The notes beneath the pieces are model-generated. The model was not told the DNA's origin and made no database searches. It saw only the letters and a list, made by a program, of their open reading frames with translations. A stretch of 64,000 nt of DNA, from assembly GCF_030269515.1 (NCBI RefSeq), contig NZ_BSTM01000013.1, positions 1-64,000 of the forward strand, read 5' to 3'. The position numbers were made by a program, and so were the translations under genes. This stretch comes from Actinomadura sp. NBRC 104412. Lineage in GTDB: Bacteria; Actinomycetota; Actinomycetes; Streptosporangiales; Streptosporangiaceae. This document shows, piece after piece, positions 1-8,038 of the stretch (positions are counted from its first letter, which is position 1; each line of letters begins with the position of its first letter).

Positions 1-72
1 GCCTGCCAGAAAGTCGGCCACGAAAGCGACACCAATGATGCTGATGTGACAATTGAGGCAATCAGTGCTTAA
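1..72 (+). CDS. 3' end of an unidentified gene (partial)
   Basis: Frame 1 is open from the first base and ends at TAA (70-72), giving 23 residues rich in acidic and small side chains. The stretch is clearly less GC-rich than the rest of the window. It may be the tail of a gene that starts outside the window, but so short an open frame can also occur by chance, and no family is recognisable. Confidence 0.25.
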   Translation, partial: ACQKVGHESDTNDADVTIEAISA

Positions 73-171
73 CTAATCAATAGATCGCGAGGTGGCCTTC
101 TCATACACCACCCGCCTGGACGCGGCCCCCCGTTCGACTCAGATCGACGAAGATCGACTGGCCTTTTGTGG

Positions 172-214
172 CTGGGGGTCAAGGGGTCGTGGGTTCAAAT
201 CCCGCCGTCCCGAC
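172..214 (+). repeat. tRNA-Pro 3' fragment, likely att site scar
   Basis: The sequence runs from an anticodon loop with GGG (CTGGGGGTCAAG) through variable loop, T arm (GTGGG TTCAAAT CCCGC) and the 3' acceptor strand CGTCCCG plus discriminator A. It matches the 3' half of an actinobacterial tRNA-Pro(GGG). The 5' half (an acceptor strand CGGGACG and D arm) is absent upstream, so this is not a working tRNA. Actinomycete integrative elements recombine into tRNA 3' ends and leave exactly such a duplicated segment (established knowledge). The small element-type genes and integrase tail that follow support reading it as an attL/attR remnant. Confidence 0.75.
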
Positions 215-260
215 GCAGGTCACAGGCCCTCTGCCGTTGCTACGGCGGGGCCTCTAGGCG

Positions 261-283
261 GCTGTACAGCTCAGCTGTACAGC
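261..283. promoter_or_regulatory. perfect inverted repeat, operator-like
   Basis: An 11-bp arm GCTGTACAGCT is followed by one base (C, 272) and its exact reverse complement AGCTGTACAGC. Each arm also contains the self-complementary GCTGTACAGC, so two palindromes lie side by side. It sits 60 bp upstream of a small membrane-protein gene. GntR-type regulators of actinomycete integrative elements (KorSA of pSAM2 is the known type) bind repeated short palindromes; assignment to such a protein is inference, and no regulator gene survives here. Confidence 0.5.
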
Positions 284-344
284 TACTGCGAGGCCACCAC
301 CCTGGGATGGATCCTGAACTTCTCCCCTCCAAGGAAGGTTCCGG

Positions 345-503
345 ATGGAGGACTCTGTGAGTCGTACTTGGTGGTACCACGTATCGCTGCCGCCGATGGC
401 CTTGGTGCTGGTCTTCTTCATCCTCAAGGGCCTGTTCCTCTGCCTGGACCGCGATAAGGCCACCGCCTCCCCGGCTGAGGACTCTGCCACCTTCACGGGC
501 TGA
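345..503 (+). CDS. small single-pass membrane protein of an integrative element
   Basis: A 52-residue protein starting at ATG 345, with GGAAGG about 8 bases upstream. Residues 18-33 (MALVLVFFILKGLFLC) form one hydrophobic membrane segment, followed by a short charged and Thr/Ser/Ala-rich tail ending in FTG. Very small membrane proteins of this shape are common in actinomycete integrative elements and conjugative plasmids, where they lie between replication and transfer genes. Neighbours (tRNA scar, second small gene, integrase tail) agree with that origin. The precise function is unknown. Confidence 0.55.
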   Translation: MEDSVSRTWWYHVSLPPMALVLVFFILKGLFLCLDRDKATASPAEDSATFTG

Positions 504-604
504 CTGGCCCTTCCTCGTTTCGTGAAGGGCTGGGCGTACTCTGCGTGCCGCCTATCCGAGGAGCGCTGTAGCTAGACGCAGCCGTCCCGCCCTTCCTGGA
601 GTAC

Positions 605-892
605 GTGGAAGGGCAAGCCTCAGTGATCGATTTGTTGTCGTCGAACACCCCTACTTGGCTGGTGGCTTCGGCGCTGCTTGGTCCGCTGGTGCTGCTCATG
701 GTCATCCGGACCGTCAAGGCGGTAATGCCGCCTTCGTCGGACCGGAAGGACTGGTGGCACAGCTATTGGAAGCATCGGCACCGCATGGTCAAGGCGCGCC
801 GTAAGCATCGATTGAAGGTTCGGGCGGAGCGTCGCATGCGCCGCGCTGAGAGGCTCCAAGCCCGAGAAGCCAGGCGTCTGCGCCGCCTCTGA
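605..892 (+). CDS. small membrane protein with Arg-rich tail
   Basis: A 95-residue protein from GTG 605; an alternative GTG at 623 has a better-spaced GGAAGGG upstream and would remove six residues. Residues about 18-37 (LVASALLGPLVLLMVIRTV) form one membrane segment, followed by a DRKDWWHSYW patch and a strongly basic tail (many Arg, Lys) from about residue 55. The basic tail is consistent with a DNA- or membrane-bound accessory protein of an integrative element. Not assigned to a named family. Confidence 0.55.
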   Translation: MEGQASVIDLLSSNTPTWLVASALLGPLVLLMVIRTVKAVMPPSSDRKDWWHSYWKHRHRMVKARRKHRLKVRAERRMRRAERLQAREARRLRRL

Positions 893-980
893 AGCGGCAG
901 ATCCGAACATCGCTCTCAGTCGAAGTCTGGTCAGCGGGGGGCTGCTTCCCAAGGGGGTGGGGAGCAGCCCCTCCGAACAA

Positions 981-1149
981 CTAACCACCTTCGAAACTCT
1001 GTACTTCAGGACCAGAAAGGCTCGCTCCCAGTCGTTTTAGAGCATCCCTTGTGACCTCTGTGGGAACCTCCGTGTAGACCTCCATCGTGATGCTGATCTG
1101 GCTGTGTCGGAGGATCTGCATGGCCGTCCGTGAGCTTCCCCCCGTTCGG
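981..1149 (-). pseudogene. tyrosine recombinase (integrase), C-terminal remnant
   Basis: About 55 codons on the minus strand encode the end of a phage-type integrase: the ILRHSQISITMEVYTEV segment contains the conserved second-box His and the nucleophilic Tyr of tyrosine recombinases. The upstream catalytic Arg boxes and the N-terminal domain are missing because the frame runs straight into the left inverted repeat of the IS element at 1150. No further integrase sequence is visible beyond the right end of the IS, so the insertion was accompanied or followed by a deletion. Non-functional, but it identifies the first kilobase as a former integrative element. Confidence 0.8.
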
Positions 1150-1198
1150 CGGACACCTGACCTGAGGTCACCGGCGATCATCAGGAAGGATGCTCGCC

Positions 1199-1507
1199 AT
1201 GCCGTCACCACACCCGCCCGAGTTCCGGCGCCGCGCGGTCGAGCCGGCCCGCCAGGGCGACAAGTCCATGGTCCAGATCGCCAAGGATCTGGGCATCAGT
1301 AGGTCCTGCTTGCAGAACTGGGTGAACCAGGCCAACGCCGACGACAAAAGGGCCGGGGGAGAAGACGGTGGCGGCCGTCTGACCACTGCGGAGAAGAAGG
1401 AACTGGCCGAGCTGCGGGCGGCGTAACCGGCAGCTGGAGACCGAGAACGAGATCCTCAAGCGCGGGCGGCCGCCTGCTTCGCCCGGGAGAACGTACTCCC
1501 AAAGTAA
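1199..1507 (+). pseudogene. IS3 transposase orfA, frameshifted
   Basis: The HTH region (FRRRAVEPARQGDKSMVQIAKDLGISRSCL, residues about 9-38) is intact from ATG 1199. The frame ends early at TAA 1424 after ELRAA. Removing one G near 1417 restores the family-typical leucine-zipper stretch (ELRRRNRQLETENEILKR). A second shift near 1462-1472 in GCGCGGGCGG is needed to reach the usual FARENVLPK ending just before 1507. Either the gene is decayed or G-run sequencing errors are present. Confidence 0.7.
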
Positions 1508-1512
1508 TCTAC

Positions 1513-2380
1513 TCGCTGGTCGGTGAACTCGCCGCCGACTCGATCCCGGTCGCGGTGGCCTGCCGAGTGCTGAACGAGTCCACGTCGGGATATCACGACT
1601 GGCTCGGCCAGCCCGAGCCGCCTCGCACGCTGCGGAACAAGGAACTGACGAAGATGATCCGCCAGATCCACGCCGAATCGCGCGGCGGTTACGGCTCGCC
1701 TCGGGTGCACGCCGAGTTGACACTCGGACTGGGTGAGCGGGTCAGCCGCAAGCGGGTGGAGCGGCTGATGCGTGCTGCTGGGCTGCAGGGCCTCTACCGG
1801 CGCCGAGGGCGCCGCAACCTGGTACATCAGGTGACCGAGGAGGACCTGGTGCAGCGCCGGTTCGACGTGGCCGCGCCGGATCGGCTGTGGCTGACCGACA
1901 TCACCGAGCACCCCACCGCAGAGGGGGAAACTGTACTGCGCGGCGGTCATGGACGCCTGTTCCAGGCGGATCGTCGGCTGGTCGATCGATGACCGCCAGG
2001 ACACCGATCTCGTCGTCAATGCCCTGGCGATGGCTGTGACGCGGCGTAACCCGCCGAGCGGTTCCACTATCCTGCATTCCGACCACGGAACGCAATATAC
2101 TTCCTGGGCGTCCGGGAAGCGGCTACGGGATGCCGGGCTACTCGGGTCGATGGGCACGGTCGGTGATTGTCACGACAATTCCATGATGGAATCGTTCTGG
2201 GGGACGATGCAGCTGGAGTTGCTCGATACCCGGACCTGGAGAACCCGCGAAGAACTTGCCAGTGCCGTTTTCGAATGGCTTGAGTGCTGGTATAATCCGT
2301 ACAGACGTCATTCCAGTATTGGGATGCACAGTCCCGTCACGTTCGAAGGGCTCAACCTGCCCTCAGACACCGCCGAGTGA
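1513..2380 (+). pseudogene. IS3 transposase orfB (DDE integrase), frameshifted
   Basis: The first part (HTH_21 and start of the rve domain, including the first catalytic Asp in RLWLTDIT) runs to about 1930. One extra base in GAGGGGGAAA (about 1920-1930) shifts the frame. The second part resumes as AAVMDACSRRIVGW and carries the second Asp (HSDHG) and the catalytic Glu (MMESFWGTMQLE). The protein would be a normal IS3 orfB transposase if the base were removed. The stop at 2380 lies right before the right inverted repeat. Confidence 0.75.
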
Positions 2381-2471
2381 CCTCACCGCAGGTGTCCGTG
2401 CAACGGGAAAACCTCACTAGCACACAAACGAATTCACCGGGTGTGCTGAAGATGAAGTGCAGGTTCGGCTG

Positions 2472-2492
2472 AACGACGGGCTACTCGTCGTT
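2472..2492. repeat. short hairpin (7-bp perfect stem)
   Basis: AACGACG, seven-base loop, CGTCGTT. It lies just outside the right end of the IS element and could be a weak terminator or a chance stem; there is no T-run after it. Confidence 0.25.
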
Positions 2493-2560
2493 GGCTTGTA
2501 GAACGCCCGCCGTCCCAAGGTTGAGGCGTCGGTGTCACCACGGTGTCGGGTGTTCGGCGG

Positions 2561-2830
2561 CGAGCTGGTCGGCTGTGGAGCCTGACGGTGCACACCATCT
2601 TCGGCGCGGACGCCCGCGCCCAAGCGATCGCCGAGGCGTACCGGGTGCTGCGACCGGGCGGCCGGCTGCTGATCGCCGACCTGGCGCGGACCCCCCGCCA
2701 GTACGCCGCGGTGCTGTCCCGGCTGAACGCCCAGGACATCACCGTACGCAACCTAGGCTGGCGCGCCTGGTGGGGCAGTCCCTGGGTCCCCACCCGCCTA
2801 TTCACCGCCCGCAAACCAGCCAACCCCTGA
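2561..2830 (+). pseudogene. class I SAM methyltransferase, C-terminal remnant
   Basis: The frame contains HTIFGADARAQAIAEAYRVLRPGG followed by RLLIADLARTPRQYAAVL, the post-IV and motif VI region of small-molecule SAM-dependent methyltransferases (Methyltransf_11/25), and ends normally at TGA 2830. The Gly-rich SAM-binding motif I that should lie about 80 residues earlier is absent in every upstream frame. The gene therefore lacks its N-terminal half, probably lost with the same event that placed the IS next to it. Confidence 0.65.
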
Positions 2831-3157
2831 ACACACCTACCGTACGATCCAGGCCCCATGGTCACCTGGCATCCACGAAACCCCGATTACCGCGGGTAGG
2901 ACCTTCGCGGCGCCTCTCGGCATGCTTCATCGCCGTCTTGACCGGAAGTTCATGGTCTGAGCGGGCTGAGAGCTAAACCTACACCGAACGTCCGTACATC
3001 GGCATGTGCGCGTGTTGTCTAGCCTGTGGCCTTGTGTCGGGCGTGCTCGTGATCGCCGGAGTGGGTTGTGTGGTGGTGGGGGTAAAGTGCCTGAGGCCGG
3101 CCTCGACCAGGTTCTGCACGATCGACGGCCCTGGGCCGGTCTCTCGGTGGGCCGTGC
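2831..3157. other. intergenic stretch without recognisable gene
   Basis: 327 bases between the methyltransferase remnant and the end of the MetE-like gene. Open frames here are short and show no family resemblance. I see no convincing promoter or terminator. Confidence 0.5.
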
Positions 3158-4273
3158 TCAGTCGGCGTGGCCCCAGGTGGCCCTTGCGGTGTCGGCCACC
3201 AGGCGCAGCTTCGCGAACTGGTCGGCCGGCTCCAGGTCGTTGCCACCCTCGGCGACCGAGGCGAAGCCGCATTGGGGGCTGATCGCCAGGTGGTCGAGGT
3301 CCACGACCTTCGCGGCGCGCTCGATGCGGCGGGCGAGCGTTTCGGGTGTTTCGAGCTCGGCGGTCTTGCTGCTCACCAGCCCGAGCACGACCATGGTGCC
3401 CTTCGGGACGAACTGCAGGGGTTCGAAGCCGCCCGAGCGGTCGTCGTCGTATTCCAGCAGGAACCGGTCGACGGGAATCGAGGCGAACAGCTGCTCGGCG
3501 ATGGGCTCGTAACCGCCTTCCGCCAGCCACATGCTGGACTGGTTACCGCGGCAGACGTGCAGCCCGATCGTCACTCCCGCCGGTCGCCGCACCCCCTCGA
3601 CGGCGGCCCTGTCGGTGTCCAGCATGCGCTTGAAGGCGGCCTGCCTGGCCTGTGCGCCGGAGTTCTCGCGGGCGTGCGCGCCCAGGAAGGCCGCGTATCC
3701 GGGGTTGTCGAGCTGGACGTAGCGGACCCCTTCCGCGATCAGCGCCTCGATCTCCGTGCGCGTGATCGCCGCGACCTCGGCGGCCAGTTCCTCGCGTGAG
3801 GCGTAGCACCGGCCGGTCTCCTCGTCCGACCAGAACCTGTCCACGAGGAAGCCCGGCGCGATCAGCGTGACCTTGATCGGCGCCGAGGTCAGGCTCCGCA
3901 GGTACGCCGCCTCGCCCTCGGCCAGACGCCGCCGCTGCCGGAGGCGTTCGGTGATGATGAACTGGTTGCTGGGCAGCGTGGTGACCCCGTCCTCGGTGTG
4001 CCAGGGCATGTCGAAGGTCCGCATCGAGATCCCGTCGACGGCGTCGGCGAATCCGGTGCGGAAGTCGCGGCGGCGGAACTCGCCGTCGGTGACGACGTCG
4101 ATCCCCGCCTGCCGCTGCGCGGCCACGGCGTCGGCGATCGCCGCGTCCTCGACCTCGCGTAGTTCCCCGGCCCCGATCTCCCCCGCGTCGTGGCGGCGGC
4201 GCGCCTCCAGCAGTGCCCGGGGACGAATCAGGCTGCCGACGTGGTCTGCGCGGAATGTGACGGAATCGGCCAT
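3158..4273 (-). CDS. MetE-like (cobalamin-independent methionine synthase C-terminal domain) protein
   Basis: A 371-residue single-domain relative of the catalytic half of MetE. It opens with the family signature FRADHVGSLIRP and VVTDGEFRR (about residue 61) and keeps zinc-ligand-like residues: His239 and Cys241 in LHVCRGN and Cys335 in SPQCGF. Such stand-alone proteins transfer a methyl or alkyl group to or from a thiol at zinc; coenzyme M transferases belong to the same fold (family knowledge). It is the last gene of a seven-gene minus-strand operon, 91 bases after the flavoprotein gene. Substrate unknown; handling of a methyl group from 5-methyl-THF is plausible given the one-carbon operon nearby. 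Confidence 0.8.
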   Translation of the reverse strand: MADSVTFRADHVGSLIRPRALLEARRRHDAGEIGAGELREVEDAAIADAVAAQRQAGIDVVTDGEFRRRDFRTGFADAVDGISMRTFDMPWHTEDGVTTLPSNQFIITERLRQRRRLAEGEAAYLRSLTSAPIKVTLIAPGFLVDRFWSDEETGRCYASREELAAEVAAITRTEIEALIAEGVRYVQLDNPGYAAFLGAHARENSGAQARQAAFKRMLDTDRAAVEGVRRPAGVTIGLHVCRGNQSSMWLAEGGYEPIAEQLFASIPVDRFLLEYDDDRSGGFEPLQFVPKGTMVVLGLVSSKTAELETPETLARRIERAAKVVDLDHLAISPQCGFASVAEGGNDLEPADQFAKLRLVADTARATWGHAD

Positions 4274-4364
4274 CGTGGTCTCCTCGTATGGGTCCCGGAC
4301 GGCATCGTCCGGACGTGCCTGCGATAGAAGGGTCCGTCAAGGGGTGGCTGCAATGGTTGCCGCG

Positions 4365-5216
4365 TCAGCCGTCCTGTTCCTGCTCGACCTGGCGGTTCCA
4401 GTCGCGTTTGACGGTCTGCCAGCGGTCCTCGTCGTGGCCGATGCGCCAGTAGCCGGAGATGGACACCCGGTCGCGCGGGATCGCGCGCTCACGGAGAAGG
4501 AGTCGGCGCAGCTCCTTGACGAAGCCCGCCTCGCCGTGGACGAAGGCGTGGACGGTGGTGTCAGGGAATTCCAGTTCGCCGACCGCCTGGACGAGGGCGT
4601 TGCCGACCGGGGCACCCGATCGGTGCAGCCAGGTGATGGTGGCCCCGTCGCTGGAGGGTTCGATTTTCTGTTCTTCTTCGGGACCGCTGACTTCGACGAG
4701 GGCGTGGGCGCGTGCCCCGGACGGGAGGTTCTCCAACGAGGCCGCTATCGCGGGAAGAGCGCTTTCGTCTCCGGCGAACAGATGCCAGCCGGCGTCCGGG
4801 GACGGGGTGTAGTCGCCTCCCGGCCCGACGAAATGGATTTCGTCGCCGGGTTCGGCGCTCGCTGCCCAGGGTCCTGCGAGGCCCTCGTCGCCGTGGTGGA
4901 CGACATCGATGGTGAGCTCGCGGGCGTCGCGATCCCAACGGCGGACGGTGTAGGTGCGCAGGCGCGGCCATAGCTCACGCGGGAACTCGGCCCGGACCTG
5001 CTGGAGATCGAAAGGCTCGGGGTAGACGGCGCCCTCCGCCGGGAAGATCAGCTTGATGTAGTGGTCGGTGCGGCCGCGGGTGGCGAAGTCCGCCAGCCCG
5101 GGCCCGCCCAGCACGATGCGGATCATGTGCGGGGTGATCCGCTCGGCGCTCCGCACCTGGGCGCGTGTGGTGCGGCGGCCTTGGCGGCGGCCTTGACGTT
5201 CCGGGGGTCCTGTCAT
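4365..5216 (-). CDS. siderophore-interacting protein / ferric reductase flavoprotein
   Basis: 283 residues. The N-terminal FAD-binding barrel contains RTYTVRRWD (about residues 87-95), and the SIP domain contains the NAD(P)-site GDESALPAI (about 148) and the family-typical C-terminal SGYWRIGHDEDRW. Proteins of this family reduce ferric siderophores in the cytoplasm with NAD(P)H and FAD. It is unusual inside a catabolic operon: 17 bases separate it from the dehydrogenase upstream and 91 from the MetE-like gene downstream. It might instead supply electrons or reduced iron to a pathway enzyme; this is inference. Confidence 0.85.
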   Translation of the reverse strand: MTGPPERQGRRQGRRTTRAQVRSAERITPHMIRIVLGGPGLADFATRGRTDHYIKLIFPAEGAVYPEPFDLQQVRAEFPRELWPRLRTYTVRRWDRDARELTIDVVHHGDEGLAGPWAASAEPGDEIHFVGPGGDYTPSPDAGWHLFAGDESALPAIAASLENLPSGARAHALVEVSGPEEEQKIEPSSDGATITWLHRSGAPVGNALVQAVGELEFPDTTVHAFVHGEAGFVKELRRLLLRERAIPRDRVSISGYWRIGHDEDRWQTVKRDWNRQVEQEQDG

Positions 5217-5233
5217 GGCGGGTTCCTTGGGCG

Positions 5234-6283
5234 TCAGGCGGTCGCGGCCGGGGGCTGGATGTTGAGCTTGTCAGCGGCGGTGAGGAGTTCGTCCCAGACC
5301 TTGGGCGCGACGGGGATGCCGTTCGCCGTTCGCTTCTCCGCGACGGCCGCGCTGCCTTCGCCGGGGTAACGGATCTCGGTGGCCTCGTCCGCGCGCGGGA
5401 GACCTTTCAGGGTGTCCAGCGTGGTCGCGGTGGCGGCGGTGAACGCCTCGGCGGCGCCGAAGGCGGCCGGGTCCAGGGCGATGAGCAGGGCGTTCTGCCG
5501 GTGGACGCGTCCGTCCGGGTCGTCGCCGTGGAAGGACGCGAGAATCGGGGCACCGACCAGGACGCTGGTGATCAGCTCGAACAGCAGCGACATGCCTGCG
5601 CCCTTGGCGCCGCCGAGCGGCAGCGGCAGCTTCGCGATCGCCGGGTCGGTGGTGGGGACGCCGTCCGCGGTGGCGGCGACGCCCTCGGGCAGCGGGGTGC
5701 CGCTGTTCCGGTACTGGGCGATCTTGCCGAGGGCGATGCCCGCGGTCGCCATGTCGAGCAGCGCGGGCGGGTGCCCGTCGGCGGGGACGGCGATCGACAG
5801 CGGGCTCGTCGCCACCGCGCGCCCTCTGACACCGGTGTAGCTCATGTTGGGCATTCCGGCGACGAACGCGATGCCGACCAGCCCGTCGTCGGCGAGGCGG
5901 GAGGTGTAGTAGCCGATCGCCCCGGTGTGGACGGTGCGCCGCACGCCCAAGGCCGCGATCCCGCTGGTGCGGGCACGGGTCGCCGCTTCGGCGGTGGCCG
6001 CGGTGAGCGCGACGGGGCCCGGGGCGCGGTCGGCGTCCAGGACGGCCACGCCGGGCACGTCCGAGGAGATGCGCATGTCGGGGGCCGCGTTGGCCTCGCC
6101 GGAGTCCAGCAGTTCCAGGTAGCGGGGAACGCGCGAGACGCCGTGGGAGTCGACCCCGCGCAGGCTCGCCCACATCAGCACCTGGCTGATCGTGCGGGCG
6201 TGTTCGGGACGGGCGCCCGCCCCGGTGAGCAGCGCGGTCGCGAACGCGGTCAGCTCGGTGGCGGGAATCACGACTTCGGGCAT
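5234..6283 (-). CDS. Ldh2-family (malate/L-lactate/ureidoglycolate-type) dehydrogenase
   Basis: 349 residues, the usual length for the NAD(P)-dependent Ldh2 family. It shows the RGVDSHGVSR active-site motif (about residues 42-51), the TGAIGYYTSRLADDGL segment, and GGAKGAGMSLLFELI near residue 225. These enzymes interconvert 2-hydroxyacids and 2-oxoacids without a Rossmann fold. The 40-base gap to the ThDP decarboxylase upstream suggests it makes, or removes, the 2-oxoacid that enzyme uses. Specificity cannot be read from the sequence. Confidence 0.85.
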   Translation of the reverse strand: MPEVVIPATELTAFATALLTGAGARPEHARTISQVLMWASLRGVDSHGVSRVPRYLELLDSGEANAAPDMRISSDVPGVAVLDADRAPGPVALTAATAEAATRARTSGIAALGVRRTVHTGAIGYYTSRLADDGLVGIAFVAGMPNMSYTGVRGRAVATSPLSIAVPADGHPPALLDMATAGIALGKIAQYRNSGTPLPEGVAATADGVPTTDPAIAKLPLPLGGAKGAGMSLLFELITSVLVGAPILASFHGDDPDGRVHRQNALLIALDPAAFGAAEAFTAATATTLDTLKGLPRADEATEIRYPGEGSAAVAEKRTANGIPVAPKVWDELLTAADKLNIQPPAATA

Positions 6284-6323
6284 CGGCAGACTCCAGGCTC
6301 CGGGTCCGGACGGCTCGCGCTCA

Positions 6324-8027
6324 TCAGCGGGAGACGTGGACGTTGACGATGGCGGTGGTGCCGCCGCGGACGGATTTCAGCGCCCGGTCCAGCGCGTCGC
6401 CGAGATCGCCGGGGCGCTCGACGGTCTCGGCGTGCATGCCGAACGGCTCGGCGAAGCTCGCCGGCTCGGGCCGGCCGCCGAGGTCGACCCCGAGGAACTC
6501 GCCGGTCTGCACCGCCGCACCCTCGGGATAGAACCGCAGGTGGTTGGCCTTCATGGACGCGTACTCGCGGTTGTTGAAGATGACGATCAGCACCGGGATG
6601 CCGTAGGTTCTGGCGGCGTCGAGCGACTGGACGATCGGGTTGTACATGAACGCCCCGTCCCCCACGGTGAAGACCACCGGCCGTTCGGGCGCGGCCAGCT
6701 TGACCCCCAGCGCCACGGCAATCCCTTGGCCGAGGCCGCCCTGGACGTAGAAATAGGAGTCCGGACTGCTGCGCCGTAGGTGCCGCTGGACGGCCCGGCT
6801 GTGGGTGATGGTCTCGTCCACCACGATCGGGTCGTCTCCGGCGAGGAGTTCGCGGAGCGCCACGGCCACCTCGACCGGGTCGAGACCCGGGGACGAGGCC
6901 GCGCGGCTCTCGCTCTCCCGCAGCGCCGCCTCGTCCGCCGCGTGCCGCGCCAGCTGCGCCGCACGCCTGGACCGCAGCACGGCCTCGGACGGCAGGCCAT
7001 CCTCCCGGGCCCTGCGGGTGAGCTCGCGCAGCGTGGCGACCACTCCCCCTTCGAGGTAATGGTCCGCGTGAAGTACCTGGTAGGCGAGGTGCGGGCGCTG
7101 CGGCACCGCGTCAATCACCACGATCTTCGCCCGCGCCGGCCGCCGGCTCGGCGGGTAGAACGGGGCCCGGCAGTTCACCAGGACGATCAGGTCGGCGGTG
7201 TCCATGTACGGCCCGATGTCGCCGCCCGCGTGCAGGTGGTGCGTGCGGGGGAAGCTGGCGCACACGGCCGAGCTCGGCTCGATCACCGGGATCTGCAGCG
7301 TCTCGGCGAGGTCGAGGAGCGCCTCCATGCCGCCGCGCTCCCGCCCGGCGGTCTCGGTCACGATCACCGGTTTGTCCGCGCCCGCCAGCAGGGCGAGAAC
7401 TGTCTCGACCTCCTCGGGCGCGCTGACCGTCGTCCCCGGAGCCGCCACCGGCTTCGGGTCGCGCTCGTCCCAGGGGTCGAGCAGGACCTCCAGCGGGATG
7501 TTGAGGTAGACCGGCCCCGCGGGTGCCCGCGCGGCGATCTCGGCCGCGCGTGTCACCATGCCGGGCAGGACGGAGACGTCGGCCGCCTGGTTCGACCACT
7601 TCACCCACGGCCGGGCCAGGGTGTGCGGGCCGCCCACGACGGACAGGTTGCGGTACCACTGCCCGCCCGGGTCCGGCCCGTCCGCGTCCCCATAGGTGGT
7701 GGACTCGGCCGAGGCGACCACCATCGGCACCCCGGCCAGCAGGGCGCCGTGTACGGCCATGGAGCCCTGCAGCAGGCCGGGACCCGCGTGCAGCAGGACA
7801 CCCTGGGGACGGCGGGTGACCAGGCCGTAGCCGGTGGCCATGCCGACGGCCACGGTCTCGTGCGTCAGGTCCAGGTAGCGCGGGCAGGGCAGCCCGTCGC
7901 GGTGGCGCCGGGCCAGCGACTCCCACACCGGGGCCCACTCGGACCCGGGAGAGGAGAACAGGTAGTCGGCTCCGACCGCGTTGAACGCGCTTATGACGGC
8001 GTCCCCGCCGTCCGGGGTGAAGGTCAT
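6324..8027 (-). CDS. ThDP-dependent 2-oxoacid decarboxylase, benzoylformate-decarboxylase-like
   Basis: 567 residues with the three domains of the acetolactate synthase/BFD superfamily. The ThDP motif starts at GDG 456-458 and ends at NN 485-486. The catalytic Glu is Glu57 (THET). Several positions look like the benzoylformate decarboxylase active site: Ser29 in SPGS, His80 in LLHAGPG and a His in FPRTHH (263-264), equivalent to Ser26, His70 and His281 of the Pseudomonas enzyme. A decarboxylase of an aryl 2-oxoacid is therefore more likely than acetolactate synthase, which lacks these His residues. ATG 8027 was chosen because the longer upstream frame only shadows the amidohydrolase gene. Confidence 0.75.
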   Translation of the reverse strand: MTFTPDGGDAVISAFNAVGADYLFSSPGSEWAPVWESLARRHRDGLPCPRYLDLTHETVAVGMATGYGLVTRRPQGVLLHAGPGLLQGSMAVHGALLAGVPMVVASAESTTYGDADGPDPGGQWYRNLSVVGGPHTLARPWVKWSNQAADVSVLPGMVTRAAEIAARAPAGPVYLNIPLEVLLDPWDERDPKPVAAPGTTVSAPEEVETVLALLAGADKPVIVTETAGRERGGMEALLDLAETLQIPVIEPSSAVCASFPRTHHLHAGGDIGPYMDTADLIVLVNCRAPFYPPSRRPARAKIVVIDAVPQRPHLAYQVLHADHYLEGGVVATLRELTRRAREDGLPSEAVLRSRRAAQLARHAADEAALRESESRAASSPGLDPVEVAVALRELLAGDDPIVVDETITHSRAVQRHLRRSSPDSYFYVQGGLGQGIAVALGVKLAAPERPVVFTVGDGAFMYNPIVQSLDAARTYGIPVLIVIFNNREYASMKANHLRFYPEGAAVQTGEFLGVDLGGRPEPASFAEPFGMHAETVERPGDLGDALDRALKSVRGGTTAIVNVHVSR

Positions 8028-8038
8028 GTGCCGGTGCC

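Larger units (their letters stand above)
1150..2398 (+). mobile_element. IS3-family insertion sequence, degenerate
   Basis: About 1.25 kb bounded by imperfect ~21-bp inverted repeats: left CGGACACCTGACCTGAGGTCA region (1150-1170) and right TGACCTCACCGCAGGTGTCCG region (2378-2398), which match at 17 or more positions. It contains an orfA/orfB pair with the DDE residues of IS3 transposases. Flanking bases (TTCGG left, TGCAA right) show no target duplication, which suggests recombination or deletion after insertion. Three frameshifts in G-runs make it inactive as read. Confidence 0.8.

Noticed and set aside
120..215. Complete tRNA gene
   Set aside because: Only the anticodon loop, T arm and 3' acceptor strand are present; no matching 5' acceptor strand or D arm can be found upstream.
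6324..8027. Acetolactate synthase large subunit
   Set aside because: No small subunit nearby, and the Ser/His/His pattern fits benzoylformate-decarboxylase-type enzymes better.
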